DNA of 58,228 nt from an uncultured Dorea sp. (GTDB lineage: Bacteria > Bacillota > Clostridia > Lachnospirales > Lachnospiraceae), in contig CAMSTW010000011.1 in NCBI GenBank assembly GCA_947063855.1, positions 1 to 58,228 of the forward strand, given 5' to 3'. Below the pieces are notes generated by a model. It was not told the DNA's origin, searched no databases, and worked only from the letters and a program-made list of their open reading frames with translations. Shown in pieces: positions 8,012 to 15,997 of this stretch; the first letter of the stretch is position 1, and each line of letters starts with the position of its first letter. Made by a program: the position numbers and the translations under genes.

Positions 8012-8187
8012 TCCAGAACAGAATACTGCAGATATTCATAGAGAAGCCTCGTCCCCTCCATAATCTCCGGTGGAAGGAGCGCGCGCGCCACCATCTTTGG
8101 CTCTGCGTCCGGATCCGTCGCATCCTCCCTCTTAAGCATCGCATAATCCCCATCTATCTTTTCCACAATGTATGTACAGGTCAGCAT
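8008..8187 (-). CDS. small conserved-looking protein, 59 aa
   Basis: ATG at 8185-8187 with GGAGGG at good spacing; the sequence contains YIVEKIDGDYAMLKRED near the N terminus and RALLPPEIMEGTRL in the middle. The layout 'hydrophobic strand, IDGDYA, LLPxEIxEG' is like small beta-barrel proteins of the DUF3006 type, but I am not certain of the family. It lies about 100 nt after the EamA gene on the same strand and overlaps the 3' end of the convergent PBECR4 gene. Confidence 0.6.
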   Translation of the reverse strand: MLTCTYIVEKIDGDYAMLKREDATDPDAEPKMVARALLPPEIMEGTRLLYEYLQYSVLD

Positions 8188-8293
8188 CCCTTTTCCCTCC
8201 TTGAATCACCACTTACACTTTTCTTCTATAACCATCATCCTTACATCTGCATCTGACATCTACATCCTGCATCTGCATCTCTCTGCCGGGAAA

Positions 8294-9217
8294 TCACATA
8301 TTTTTATCTTCATGCCCTTTCCGGTTGATAATAATAATCCCGGCACTCACGCATATAAGCGCCGCCAGATTCTTCACCGACACCACCTGCTCTCCCAGGA
8401 AAACCGCCGATAACGCGACGCCGAACACCGGAATGCTAAAGCCGAATATCGCCACCTTCCCCACAGAGTTGTATTTCAGAAGCTCCGCCCATATACTGAA
8501 CGCCACAGTTGACAAAAGCGACATATACAAAAGCAGCAGCGAAGATCTGACTGTGAAGCCGTATACATTTCCGCCGGACACCGCACCAATCAGAATCAGC
8601 ACCGCGCCGCCGAACAACAGCTGGTACGCCGTAATCGTCACAGGCTTCTCCCGGTCCGAGATCATCTTAAGCGTCACGCTGCTGAGTCCATAGGAAAATG
8701 CACACACCAACACCAGCCCTTCGCCCAGGAAGGAGAATCCGCTGCTCCATGCCCCCGGTTCCAGATTGATGATAATGATTCCCGCGAAGCCTACCAGACA
8801 GCCTGCAATCTTCTTAACAGTCAGCTTCTCCGACTTCATCAGATAATGCGCCGCTATGATCGAGAAAAATGCATTGGACGCGTTGATCACAGAACCCTTC
8901 GCCCCCGTCGTATGGGCAAGGCCGATATAGAAGCACACATACTGGACCGTCGTCTGCAGAATGCCCTGTCCGAACACATATGGCACGGAACTCTTCTTCA
9001 TTGTAATGATACGTTTCTCAAGCACGCATCCCATCAAAAATGTGAACACACCCGCCATAAAGAACCGGTAGCCCGCAAACAGGATCTGGCTGCCCGCATC
9101 TGTGATGTGAAACAGCTCATAACCAATCTTTACGCATGGAAATGCACTGCCCCATAAGGCGCAGCACACCAATGCCAGGATGCTCCTGGTAACCGTATTC
9201 TGATAAAACCGTTCCAT
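8294..9217 (-). CDS. EamA/DMT-family permease (drug/metabolite exporter)
   Basis: 307 aa with ten predicted transmembrane helices in two EamA halves; the first begins with ALVCCALWGSAFPCVKIGYE, and the second carries GLSSVTLKMISDREKP. Members export amino acids, nucleotides or drugs; the substrate cannot be read from sequence. The start codon overlaps the stop of the cyclophilin gene (TAATG), so the two are translationally coupled. Confidence 0.9.
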   Translation of the reverse strand: MERFYQNTVTRSILALVCCALWGSAFPCVKIGYELFHITDAGSQILFAGYRFFMAGVFTFLMGCVLEKRIITMKKSSVPYVFGQGILQTTVQYVCFYIGLAHTTGAKGSVINASNAFFSIIAAHYLMKSEKLTVKKIAGCLVGFAGIIIINLEPGAWSSGFSFLGEGLVLVCAFSYGLSSVTLKMISDREKPVTITAYQLLFGGAVLILIGAVSGGNVYGFTVRSSLLLLYMSLLSTVAFSIWAELLKYNSVGKVAIFGFSIPVFGVALSAVFLGEQVVSVKNLAALICVSAGIIIINRKGHEDKNM

Positions 9218-9735
9218 TATTCCTTCTCCGGTTCCGGATAATCTACGCCCTGCGTATCTACCGTAACCTTCTTCATCTTCTGCTCTTCCATAGGCCTGTC
9301 GTTATAATCCGTATCCGTCTCGGCAATCTTATTCACGATATCCATGCCCTTGGTTATCTTGCCGAACGCTGCGTAAGCCCCGTCCAGATGCGGAGAATTC
9401 TTGTGCATGATGAAGAACTGTGAGCCCGCACTGTCCGGATGCATCGCTCTGGCCATGGACAGAACGCCTTCCGTATGCTTTAAATCATTCTCTACGCCAT
9501 TCTGCCTGAATTCTCCCTTGATGCTATATCCCGGACCGCCCATGCCTGTCCCGTCCGGACATCCGCCCTGGATCATGAAGCCGTTAATCACACGATGGAA
9601 AATCAGCCCGTCATAATAGCCTTTCTTCACCAGTGAGATAAAGTTATTCACCGTATTGGGCGCAATCTCCGGATACAGTTCTGCCTTCATGATGTCCCCG
9701 TTCTCCATTTCAAATGTTACAATTGGATTTGCCAT
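9217..9735 (-). CDS. cyclophilin-type peptidyl-prolyl cis-trans isomerase
   Basis: 172 aa cytoplasmic cyclophilin with no signal peptide. FHRVINGFMIQGGCPDGTG, GVLSMARAMHPDSAGSQFFI and LDGAYAAFGKITKGMDIV carry the active-site Arg, Phe-Met-Gln and Gln-Phe-Phe elements. It catalyses proline isomerisation in protein folding. It is first in a short operon with the EamA exporter, with a promoter at 9782-9810. Confidence 0.94.
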   Translation of the reverse strand: MANPIVTFEMENGDIMKAELYPEIAPNTVNNFISLVKKGYYDGLIFHRVINGFMIQGGCPDGTGMGGPGYSIKGEFRQNGVENDLKHTEGVLSMARAMHPDSAGSQFFIMHKNSPHLDGAYAAFGKITKGMDIVNKIAETDTDYNDRPMEEQKMKKVTVDTQGVDYPEPEKE

Positions 9736-9781
9736 TCTTCATTTCCTCTCTTCCTGCTATAAGTATATTTAATCTTTATCT

Positions 9782-9810
9782 ATTGTAGCGGATAAAGCGC
9801 CCTTCGTAAA
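9782..9810 (-). promoter_or_regulatory. promoter of the cyclophilin-EamA operon
   Basis: Minus strand TTTACG (9805-9810), 17-bp spacer, TACAAT (9782-9787), about 45 nt upstream of the coding start. Confidence 0.5.
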
Positions 9811-9846
9811 GTCTCTTTTGTCAGAAAATCCGGCGTGAATTGTGTT

Positions 9847-10482
9847 CTACCCATTCATTCCTGCCATAACGTATAAAATCAGTCCACCCTTTTCCTCATA
9901 ACCTGTATCCCACAATTCTCTTAACGGCAGCCTGACTTTTTCCCCATAAGTCGCCGCAATGATGCAAAAATCCCCGTCCGCATCCTCATACCCTGCCACC
10001 AGAAACCAATGCCAGATAAAGTCCTTATATTTCTCAGACATCTTATGCCGGAGCATCAGATACGGAACCGGAAGTCCCGCGTCAAGCTGTCCTTTGATCG
10101 CCGCTTTCGCTTCTTCATAAGTATGCTCTCCTTTGAATCCTTTCATCCGGATACTGCTTCCCACTCCTGTCCGGGCGCTGACATCTGCAAGATACCGTCC
10201 AAATCCGTCTATATACCATTCCAGTTTCTTTACTCCGTTCACCCGGGGACGGATGTAGGGCTTCATAACCTGGCTGAAACTTTTATAATCTTCCTTGCTC
10301 AGCCGGTTGATATCATATGGATACAGCGCTTCCATCCCCATATGTTTTGCGAAATAAATGCAGCTGTCACACGCCGTTGCCGCAGCGCAGCCTCCGATAT
10401 GCATCACAATGTTCGTAAACCAGTCCTGATTGCCGCCAAATGCACCGTCTATCGTAAAGTAGTCAAGCAAAACTTCATTCAT
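9847..10482 (-). CDS. putative papain-like / C39-like cysteine peptidase-fold protein
   Basis: About 211 aa, unrecognised at family level. It has a GGCAAATACDSCIYFAKH segment near the N terminus and HWFLVAGYEDADGDFCII in the last third, an arrangement (N-terminal Cys after a glycine-rich turn, later His in a hydrophobic strand) reminiscent of C39-like peptidase folds. No signal peptide. The start MNEVLLDYF (10480-10482) is preferred because it overlaps the stop of the upstream gene; in-frame ATGs at 10494, 10500 and 10512 are alternatives and none has a strong ribosome site. Confidence 0.65.
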   Translation of the reverse strand: MNEVLLDYFTIDGAFGGNQDWFTNIVMHIGGCAAATACDSCIYFAKHMGMEALYPYDINRLSKEDYKSFSQVMKPYIRPRVNGVKKLEWYIDGFGRYLADVSARTGVGSSIRMKGFKGEHTYEEAKAAIKGQLDAGLPVPYLMLRHKMSEKYKDFIWHWFLVAGYEDADGDFCIIAATYGEKVRLPLRELWDTGYEEKGGLILYVMAGMNG

Positions 10483-11245
10483 AATTAAATCCATTCTCAT
10501 CACACCATTCAATCGCCGCGTCCCGGTACGCCCGGTCCCGGTAATCGTACCATTCCTGCTCCATACCTATTTTTCTTATATCCTCCTTGAATCTTCGGAA
10601 CGCGCCTCTTCCGCTGATTCTTGAAAACATATAATCCCGGACGCTGTCATTCGGAATCTCCTCATCAATAAAACTCTCCATGATACTGTATTCATCTACC
10701 TCAAACTTCCTTGGCAACGCTATAAACCGCGTCAGCCATTCTTCCTCAATCAGTTCACCCAACGCGTCATTCTCCTCGTCATGTCCATAAAAAACAGGAT
10801 CTATATAACATACGCTCTCTTTTTCCTGTTTGTCATAATAATAGGTAAAATTATCGTCTGCCATCTCTACGGCTTCCAGAACGATATCTAATTTGATGAC
10901 GGGTCTGTCTTTATCGCCGGGATCTGATACCTCTGTGAGTAAGATCTTATCGGCAAACGCTCCACGCTCTTTTGCCTTTTGCATCCGCACCTGCTCAAGT
11001 TCCTCCACAGAGTACCCTCCCGCCTGTGCCGCCGCATAGATTACCTCCACAAGATCCGCAAGCTCCTCTAACTTTCGGGCGCCGTACTCCGCATGATACT
11101 CCGCAAGTTCTTCATCTAGTTTCTCATCAATCATCTTCAGATATTCTTCATCTGACAATTTTTCTGTCTTACATAATTTGCCGGATGCTTCAATAATCTC
11201 CGGGATTCTGTCGCGTACTAATTTGTGGTATCGTTCAATACTCAT
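10475..11245 (-). CDS. MazG-like pyrophosphohydrolase fused to UPF0158 domain
   Basis: 256 aa, two domains. Residues 1-100 begin YHKLVRDRIPEII and contain DEELAEYHAEY and KLEELADLVEV, the acidic metal-binding helices of all-alpha (MazG-like / phosphoribosyl-ATP pyrophosphohydrolase-like) NTP pyrophosphohydrolases. Residues about 115-256 match UPF0158: YSIMESFIDE, SGRGAFRRFKEDI and WYDYRDRAYRDAAIEWC. Both families usually occur as single-domain proteins. It probably hydrolyses nucleoside triphosphates; the role of the second domain is unknown. It overlaps the next gene by 8 nt and has its own promoter at 11309-11337. Confidence 0.8.
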   Translation of the reverse strand: MSIERYHKLVRDRIPEIIEASGKLCKTEKLSDEEYLKMIDEKLDEELAEYHAEYGARKLEELADLVEVIYAAAQAGGYSVEELEQVRMQKAKERGAFADKILLTEVSDPGDKDRPVIKLDIVLEAVEMADDNFTYYYDKQEKESVCYIDPVFYGHDEENDALGELIEEEWLTRFIALPRKFEVDEYSIMESFIDEEIPNDSVRDYMFSRISGRGAFRRFKEDIRKIGMEQEWYDYRDRAYRDAAIEWCDENGFNYE

Positions 11246-11308
11246 GGCTGTATCTCTCTTTCGTAAAGTTTTGTGTATTCCTGTTGAAGCATTTATGAAT
11301 GTCCCTAT

Positions 11309-11337
11309 ATTATATCCAGTTTCTGCAAGAAAATCAA
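11309..11337 (-). promoter_or_regulatory. promoter of the MazG-UPF0158 gene
   Basis: Minus strand TTGATT (11332-11337), 17-bp spacer, TATAAT (11309-11314), about 60 nt before the coding start. Confidence 0.6.
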
Positions 11338-11357
11338 TATTATTCCTTCAGTCAAGC

Positions 11358-11382
11358 AAAAGAGCAGAGATAATCTCTGCTC
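11358..11382 (-). terminator. terminator of the surface repeat protein gene
   Basis: GAGCAGAGAT (11362-11371) pairs perfectly with ATCTCTGCTC (11373-11382) around one base; on the minus strand TTTTGCTTG follows. It lies 16 nt after the stop codon of the surface protein and may also work from the other side. Confidence 0.7.
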
Positions 11383-11397
11383 AAAATTTTATGGCTT

Positions 11398-13431
11398 TCA
11401 ACTATTAAACCGTTTTCTACGTGCAATGTTTATCACAGCCCCACAAGATACTACCATCAACATTACAAAAACTAAAATATGGTTTTCATCTCCTGTCTGT
11501 GGTGATCTTACAGCCGCCACAGTCGTAGAATTCTTTTTATCTGCCGAATTGTTATTTGCTGTATTTGACAGACTCGGCATGCCGGGTTTTTTATTTTCCT
11601 CTGTAAGCTTTGCTATTTTTTCTGTCTTTGATGCTCCACAAACTGTACATGTAAAGACTTTTTCTCCCTCTTCATTTATAGTCGCTTCTTTTACTACAAC
11701 ACCCTCATTATATTTGTGTCCGCTTGCCGGAACCACCTCTGTTCTAATCCTACCACAAACACTACATGTGGAAACTATTTCACCACTCTCTGTACAATTC
11801 GCTTCTTTTATCACTTTTCCTCCATCAAATACATGATCTGTCATTGGTATTTCTTCTGTTTGGACTTCTCCACATACCGTACAAGTATACTTTTTCTCAC
11901 CTGTTTCTGTACAGCTTGCTTCTTTGATTACTTGTCCTTCATCAAATCTATGACCCACTGCGGGTATTTCTTCTACTTTCGTCTCCCCACATGCCGTACA
12001 AGTGTATTTTTTTTCACCTGCTTCTGTGCAAGATACTTCTTTCGTCACCTGTCCTTCGTCATATTTATGTGCAAGTTTGAGAATCGTCTCATTTTTTGTT
12101 GTTCCACATAGCTTACATGTATATGTTTTCGTTCCTTCGGCCATGCAGGTCGCTTCCTGGACAACTTCTCCTTCATCCCATTGATGCTTACAAAGTTCCG
12201 TGATTAACTTAGGAGAAATAATTATGTGATTATATTTCCCTCTGTATTGATTAGACATATCTTCTCTTTTATTAAAAACTTCATCGAAACTTCTTAAAGT
12301 ATCAGCACTCTCATCTCCGGCATAGAAGTATGACTTCCCAAGATCATTTAAATTATAAAAATAAAGATTATTAGTAAGTTCTGATACTGTAGAACATTTG
12401 ATAGTAGAATTCTCCAAAGTAAATTTACCACCATCTACCGATTCATCCTCATAATTATAATGTCCTACACCTATACTAAATGCTATACCGCCTTTCATAT
12501 CAACATTCACAGTTGAATTCCTAACTGTCAAATTACCATCTTGGGCATCTAAACCCACATTATACATTTTACTATTTGATTTGTTTACAGTACTTTGAAT
12601 ATTAACATTTGCATCTTCTATGATGACTTCTGGCTCATACCAACAATTAATACCATAAAAACTTCCGCTATAGAATCCAGCATTATCATCCTCACCTTCC
12701 CATTGTCCGTTAATATTCAATGTACACGATTTTATCCTTAATTCCTTGTTGAACTCAATACCATGTCCAGAATTCTTACCTATTAAATTCAACGTTAAGG
12801 AACCTGTGCCTTCTAATGTAAGATCTCCCGAAATCCCTCTTGAATCTTCTCCCTTCACTGTAATTTCATTTTCTCCAACAAGATTAATCTTACATGCATT
12901 CCCCCAAGGAATTAATATTGCTGTTGCATAAGTTTCTCCGTCTTTTTGTGTCACCGCTTCCTTGTAGTTATTTAAGGTAAGTGTATTAGTATCCACATCA
13001 TAATTTAGACCATCCGGCAGATTTTTATTTACCACCCCTGCTTTAATAACATCAGTCGTTCCAACTGTTAAATAATCTAGTTCACTCAACGACTCCCCTT
13101 GTTTTGACTCCTTTTCTTCTAGAAGCTTATCTTTCTTGTCTGTGTTAACCTCTTCTTTCATCTCAATCTGATGGTTTTCCATGTCATCCAATTTACTTTT
13201 GTAGCTCTTCTCTTCTTCTCCATCATTCTCAGTCTGTGCATCTGCTTTCTTTCCACCGTCAGATTCTTTTTCTCCTTCCTCTTTAGCATCTGGCTTTTCA
13301 TCTTCATCCGCATTATCTAGTATTTCCACCTGATTTGTTGTTATTTCTTTTTCATCTGTGGCATATACTGTCATTCCCAACATTAATGACATTACACAAA
13401 TAAATGTAATTCCTAATTTCCATTTTCTCAT
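11398..13431 (-). CDS. sortase-anchored surface protein with carbohydrate-binding beta-helix and Cys-rich repeats
   Basis: 677 aa. A signal peptide (first ~25 residues, ending VYA) is followed by a low-complexity acidic Lys/Glu-rich linker, then a region at about 110-400 (LTLNNYKEA, LVGENEITVKG, LTLEGTGSLTLNLIG) like the parallel beta-helix of Cthe_2159-type carbohydrate-binding proteins. Five ~40-residue repeats follow, each of the form H-x(3-4)-EGxVxKEAxCTExGxKxYTCxxCG. The C terminus has SPQTGDE, a hydrophobic stretch and RRKRF, a variant LPXTG sorting signal. It should be covalently attached to the cell wall. No sortase gene is nearby. Its promoter contains a G9 tract (13485-13493). Confidence 0.85.
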   Translation of the reverse strand: MRKWKLGITFICVMSLMLGMTVYATDEKEITTNQVEILDNADEDEKPDAKEEGEKESDGGKKADAQTENDGEEEKSYKSKLDDMENHQIEMKEEVNTDKKDKLLEEKESKQGESLSELDYLTVGTTDVIKAGVVNKNLPDGLNYDVDTNTLTLNNYKEAVTQKDGETYATAILIPWGNACKINLVGENEITVKGEDSRGISGDLTLEGTGSLTLNLIGKNSGHGIEFNKELRIKSCTLNINGQWEGEDDNAGFYSGSFYGINCWYEPEVIIEDANVNIQSTVNKSNSKMYNVGLDAQDGNLTVRNSTVNVDMKGGIAFSIGVGHYNYEDESVDGGKFTLENSTIKCSTVSELTNNLYFYNLNDLGKSYFYAGDESADTLRSFDEVFNKREDMSNQYRGKYNHIIISPKLITELCKHQWDEGEVVQEATCMAEGTKTYTCKLCGTTKNETILKLAHKYDEGQVTKEVSCTEAGEKKYTCTACGETKVEEIPAVGHRFDEGQVIKEASCTETGEKKYTCTVCGEVQTEEIPMTDHVFDGGKVIKEANCTESGEIVSTCSVCGRIRTEVVPASGHKYNEGVVVKEATINEEGEKVFTCTVCGASKTEKIAKLTEENKKPGMPSLSNTANNNSADKKNSTTVAAVRSPQTGDENHILVFVMLMVVSCGAVINIARRKRFNS
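11615..12192 (-). repeat. five tandem ~126-bp coding repeats (Cys-x-x-Cys modules)
   Basis: The encoded repeats carry one Cys after KEA and a CxxCG pair (TCKLCG, TCTACG, TCTVCG, TCSVCG, TCTVCG). The last copy lacks the first cysteine (EATINEEG). Such repeats are common in Firmicutes surface proteins and can change in copy number. Boundaries are approximate. Confidence 0.75.
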
Positions 13432-13478
13432 TGCTCTTTCCCTTTCTCACATTAGATTTTGTTAACTGTCTAAACTTA

Positions 13479-13509
13479 ATTATACCCCCCCCCGGTATAT
13501 TTTTGTCAA
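13479..13509 (-). promoter_or_regulatory. promoter with a G9 tract in the -35/-10 spacer
   Basis: On the minus strand TTGACA (13504-13509) and TATAAT (13479-13484), both perfect consensus hexamers, are separated by 19 bp, of which nine are an uninterrupted G run (13485-13493). Nineteen is longer than the optimal 17, so loss of one or two G would strengthen and gain would weaken the promoter of the surface protein. Start codon about 48 nt downstream. Confidence 0.7.
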
Positions 13510-13552
13510 GAGATTTTTAATACAAATTGGAAAAATAATATGTTTGATACCC

Positions 13553-13581
13553 TTTACCAGATTAGCGGATTATGCTATATT
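13553..13581 (+). promoter_or_regulatory. possible promoter of the ANT(6)-like gene
   Basis: TTTACC (13553-13558), 17-bp spacer, TATATT (13576-13581), about 97 nt before the coding start. Confidence 0.35.
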
Positions 13582-13677
13582 AATAATAATTAAAATTTTC
13601 CAAAACTGAACTACTGGCCATGACCCGCGACTTTAACTATAGACAATACTTTAAATAAAAAACAATAATCAAGAATT

Positions 13678-14562
13678 ATGCGAAATGAAACAGATATTTA
13701 CAAATTATTTATGAAGATTGCAAATGCGGACGCCAGGATTCTGGCAGTATATATGAATGGTTCCCGCACCAATGTGAATGCACCAAAGGATATTTTTCAG
13801 GATTATGACATCGTATTTGTAGTCTCAGAGATGCGTCCTTTCATAGAGGATAAGGACTGGCTCCACGGGTTCGGGCACATCCTCTATATGCAGTATCCGG
13901 ACGAACATCCCGATTATCCCGGTAATAAGGAGCATTTCTACGGTTGGCTGATGCAGTTTGACGACGGCGTGCGCATCGACCTTCATGTAGAATCCGTCCC
14001 GCACGCCTTAGAGCATATCCATGACGATAAGCTCTGCCGGATTCTGCTGGATAAAGGCAATATCCTGCCGCCCGTCCCTGAAGCGACGGACGCGGATTAT
14101 TACGTGCGAAAACCGACAGAGGCACAGTTCCTTGCCTGCGCCAATGAATTCTGGTGGTGCACCAATAATCTTGCCAAGGGATTATGGAGGAAAGAGATGC
14201 CTTACGTCCAGGACATGGCGAATGCTGTGGTGAGGAAACAGCTGGAACAGATGTTATCCTGGAAGGTCGGGATCAAGACCGGATTTACCGTCAGTGTGGG
14301 GAAATCCGCAAAATATCTCTGCAGATGGCTTGAGAAAAAGGAATATCAGCGGTATCTGGATACTTACTTCGGCGGTAATGTAAGCGACGGATGGGATGCG
14401 GTCTTTCTTATGTGTGAGATGTTCAGCCAGACCGCACGGACGAACGCCCGCGAATTGGGTTATGGCTACGACACAGAAGAAGAAAAAGCGGCATTCTCAT
14501 TCCTTAAGCATGTAAGGAATCTGCCGAAGGACGCGACAGATATAGGGCGTATCAGTAAATAA
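13678..14562 (+). CDS. aminoglycoside 6-adenylyltransferase-like protein (ANT(6) family)
   Basis: 294 aa, the usual length. The family transfers AMP to the 6-hydroxyl of streptomycin. Nucleotidyltransferase motif MNGSRTN followed by PKDIFQDYDIVF (metal-binding acidic residues), then VRIDLHVE, YYVRKPTEAQF and MLSWKVGIKTGF, all lined up as in ANT(6)/AadK proteins. The start MRNETDIY agrees with the family, though no clear ribosome site precedes it. Many such genes in gut Firmicutes are chromosomal and not proven resistance determinants; activity here is inferred. Confidence 0.85.
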   Translation: MRNETDIYKLFMKIANADARILAVYMNGSRTNVNAPKDIFQDYDIVFVVSEMRPFIEDKDWLHGFGHILYMQYPDEHPDYPGNKEHFYGWLMQFDDGVRIDLHVESVPHALEHIHDDKLCRILLDKGNILPPVPEATDADYYVRKPTEAQFLACANEFWWCTNNLAKGLWRKEMPYVQDMANAVVRKQLEQMLSWKVGIKTGFTVSVGKSAKYLCRWLEKKEYQRYLDTYFGGNVSDGWDAVFLMCEMFSQTARTNARELGYGYDTEEEKAAFSFLKHVRNLPKDATDIGRISK

Positions 14563-14597
14563 GTCTGGAGATTTCCTGACTTATGCGCTATTTTCTA
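14558..14597 (+). terminator. weak hairpin after the ANT(6)-like gene
   Basis: ATAAGTC and GACTTAT form a 7-bp inverted repeat starting at the stop codon, followed after six bases by TTTTCT. Weak by sequence alone. Confidence 0.35.
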
Positions 14598-14707
14598 CGT
14601 TCATATACTAAATCTGTTATCCCGTCATAACTCTGCGTCTTTACCAGCCTTAAAGGAATCTCCTTCCCACTGCCGCTGAAAAGCCGGATTCCATCCCCTG
14701 CAAAAAC
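14588..14707 (-). pseudogene. C-terminal remnant of a RibD_C/dihydrofolate reductase-like gene
   Basis: Directly after the TAG of the next gene (14708-14710), and in the same frame, 39 codons encode VFAGDGIRLFSGSGKEIPL, then RLVKTQSYDGITDLVYERRK and TAG (14588-14590). This is the conserved end of RibD C-terminal / dihydrofolate reductase-family proteins (GDGIxLF ... LxLVxTxSYxxGxxxLxY). There is no start codon or N-terminal ~140 residues, so it is a broken copy. Confidence 0.6.
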
Positions 14708-15127
14708 CTATCTGCATTTACTTATATACAAATCCTTCAACTCCTCAATCGCCTGCTCATAGGACATCACATGCAGTCCCAGAAACATCTGCCTGAGCGT
14801 ATCCACCGGCGCCTGCAAAAGCATCTCTGCCGCTGTGTCTTCCGGATACGTGAGACTCCATACCTTGAACAGATATCCTGCCCAGTACATGAAATCATCG
14901 CTCAGCGTCTCCCCGGCCTCAAGCATTACTTCGTCCTCAAAGACCTCCATGATATAAGTCTCCCCGATAAAGAGATCCGTGAACGGACTGTGGTACAGAT
15001 GTTCTCCTACCACGGAATTCATTAACTTTTCTATAAATGGTTTTGAAGCATATCCTTTCCTGTTCGCAAGCACAAATAATTTCCCCGACATATTGCAATA
15101 GCCGAAATACATATGATTAAATTCCAT
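14708..15127 (-). CDS. hypothetical partner of DUF3990 protein, possible antitoxin
   Basis: 139 aa, not recognised with certainty. Begins MEFNHMYFGYCNMSGKLF and ends with a helical segment WAGYLFKVWSLTYPED followed by MSYEQAIEELKDLY; similar short helical C termini occur in small proteins next to ADP-ribosyltransferase-like genes in Clostridia (inference from memory). It starts 3 nt after the DUF3990-like gene, so they are co-transcribed. A toxin-antitoxin arrangement is plausible but unproven. Confidence 0.7.
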   Translation of the reverse strand: MEFNHMYFGYCNMSGKLFVLANRKGYASKPFIEKLMNSVVGEHLYHSPFTDLFIGETYIMEVFEDEVMLEAGETLSDDFMYWAGYLFKVWSLTYPEDTAAEMLLQAPVDTLRQMFLGLHVMSYEQAIEELKDLYISKCR

Positions 15128-15130
15128 AAT

Positions 15131-15781
15131 CTAACCCCATTCCTCCATAATCTCATCAAAAAATTTAATGTTCTCTGCTCTGCGGTATCTTCTTTGCAGT
15201 TCTCCTATAATCCCCGCCATCTGATGCGAATGATCGGCGCTCTGTGCAAGCGACAGCTTTCTCTCCCGTTCTGAAAGCTGTCGTTCTGTAAGGATCCGCA
15301 GATGCATGTCCGAACAGGCTTTGGAACTTTTCAATACATACTGGTTCCCAAGCTTCACACGTGACAGGCCCTCAATCAAAGCCTTGTCACACAGAGTACC
15401 GTCATAAAATCTTTCTAATAACTGAAACATTTTATCATTTGCAATCACTCCGACTATTGCATCATATTCTGAATGATAACTTTCGTATTTCCTGCATAGT
15501 TTACGATAATCGGCGTACCATTCCGGATTGCGGTTATATGCAATAAATACAGCCCAGTCCAGCAGTTCCTCATAGGTATTCCCAAACCTTTTTATTTTCA
15601 GACCGTTCCCGTCAAATTCCATTTCATAAAATCTGTGAGATTCCCAGCCAGCAATAAGCCCCATAGGCTGTTCTGCTCTATCGCCCATATAAAATCCTGA
15701 CCCGAAATCACATTTGTTACGGCTGAGATTACATTGAATGTCTCCTTTGATTCCACTCTTTGATCCATGATACAGCTTCAT
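15131..15781 (-). CDS. DUF3990 family protein (ADP-ribosyltransferase-like fold)
   Basis: 216 aa. The N terminus KLYHGSKSGIKGDI, then SRNKCDFGSGFYMGD and a downstream YEMEFDGNGLKI strand match DUF3990, a domain related to ADP-ribosyltransferases (the H-G and YMG segments recall the NAD-binding core). The start MKLYHGS (15779-15781), with GGGAG 8 nt upstream, is chosen over earlier in-frame ATGs because the family begins there. Co-transcribed with the small downstream gene. Enzymatic activity is not demonstrable from sequence. Confidence 0.7.
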   Translation of the reverse strand: MKLYHGSKSGIKGDIQCNLSRNKCDFGSGFYMGDRAEQPMGLIAGWESHRFYEMEFDGNGLKIKRFGNTYEELLDWAVFIAYNRNPEWYADYRKLCRKYESYHSEYDAIVGVIANDKMFQLLERFYDGTLCDKALIEGLSRVKLGNQYVLKSSKACSDMHLRILTERQLSERERKLSLAQSADHSHQMAGIIGELQRRYRRAENIKFFDEIMEEWG

Positions 15782-15997
15782 ATTCCTTACTCCCATTTTA
15801 ATTCTGAAACACTTCTGCTTCCGACACCTATTAATACTCCAAAGCTTCATTCGTACAGATCTTATATCTATTCTATCGGTCTTTCAAAATATATGCAAGA
15901 TATAATCCAGTCAATATCTTGTTGACTTTATCCCTCTTTTGATAAATACTATTGTTACCGACAATATATAAGCAAAATCATTTTCAGGAGGAACAAT

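Noticed and set aside
8188..8293. Imperfect repeats of CATCTGCAT
   Set aside because: Too short and irregular to call a functional repeat; noted only as low-complexity sequence between two genes.
13678..14562. ANT(6)-like gene as part of an acquired resistance island
   Set aside because: No insertion sequence or other resistance gene is next to it; many chromosomal relatives exist in gut Firmicutes.
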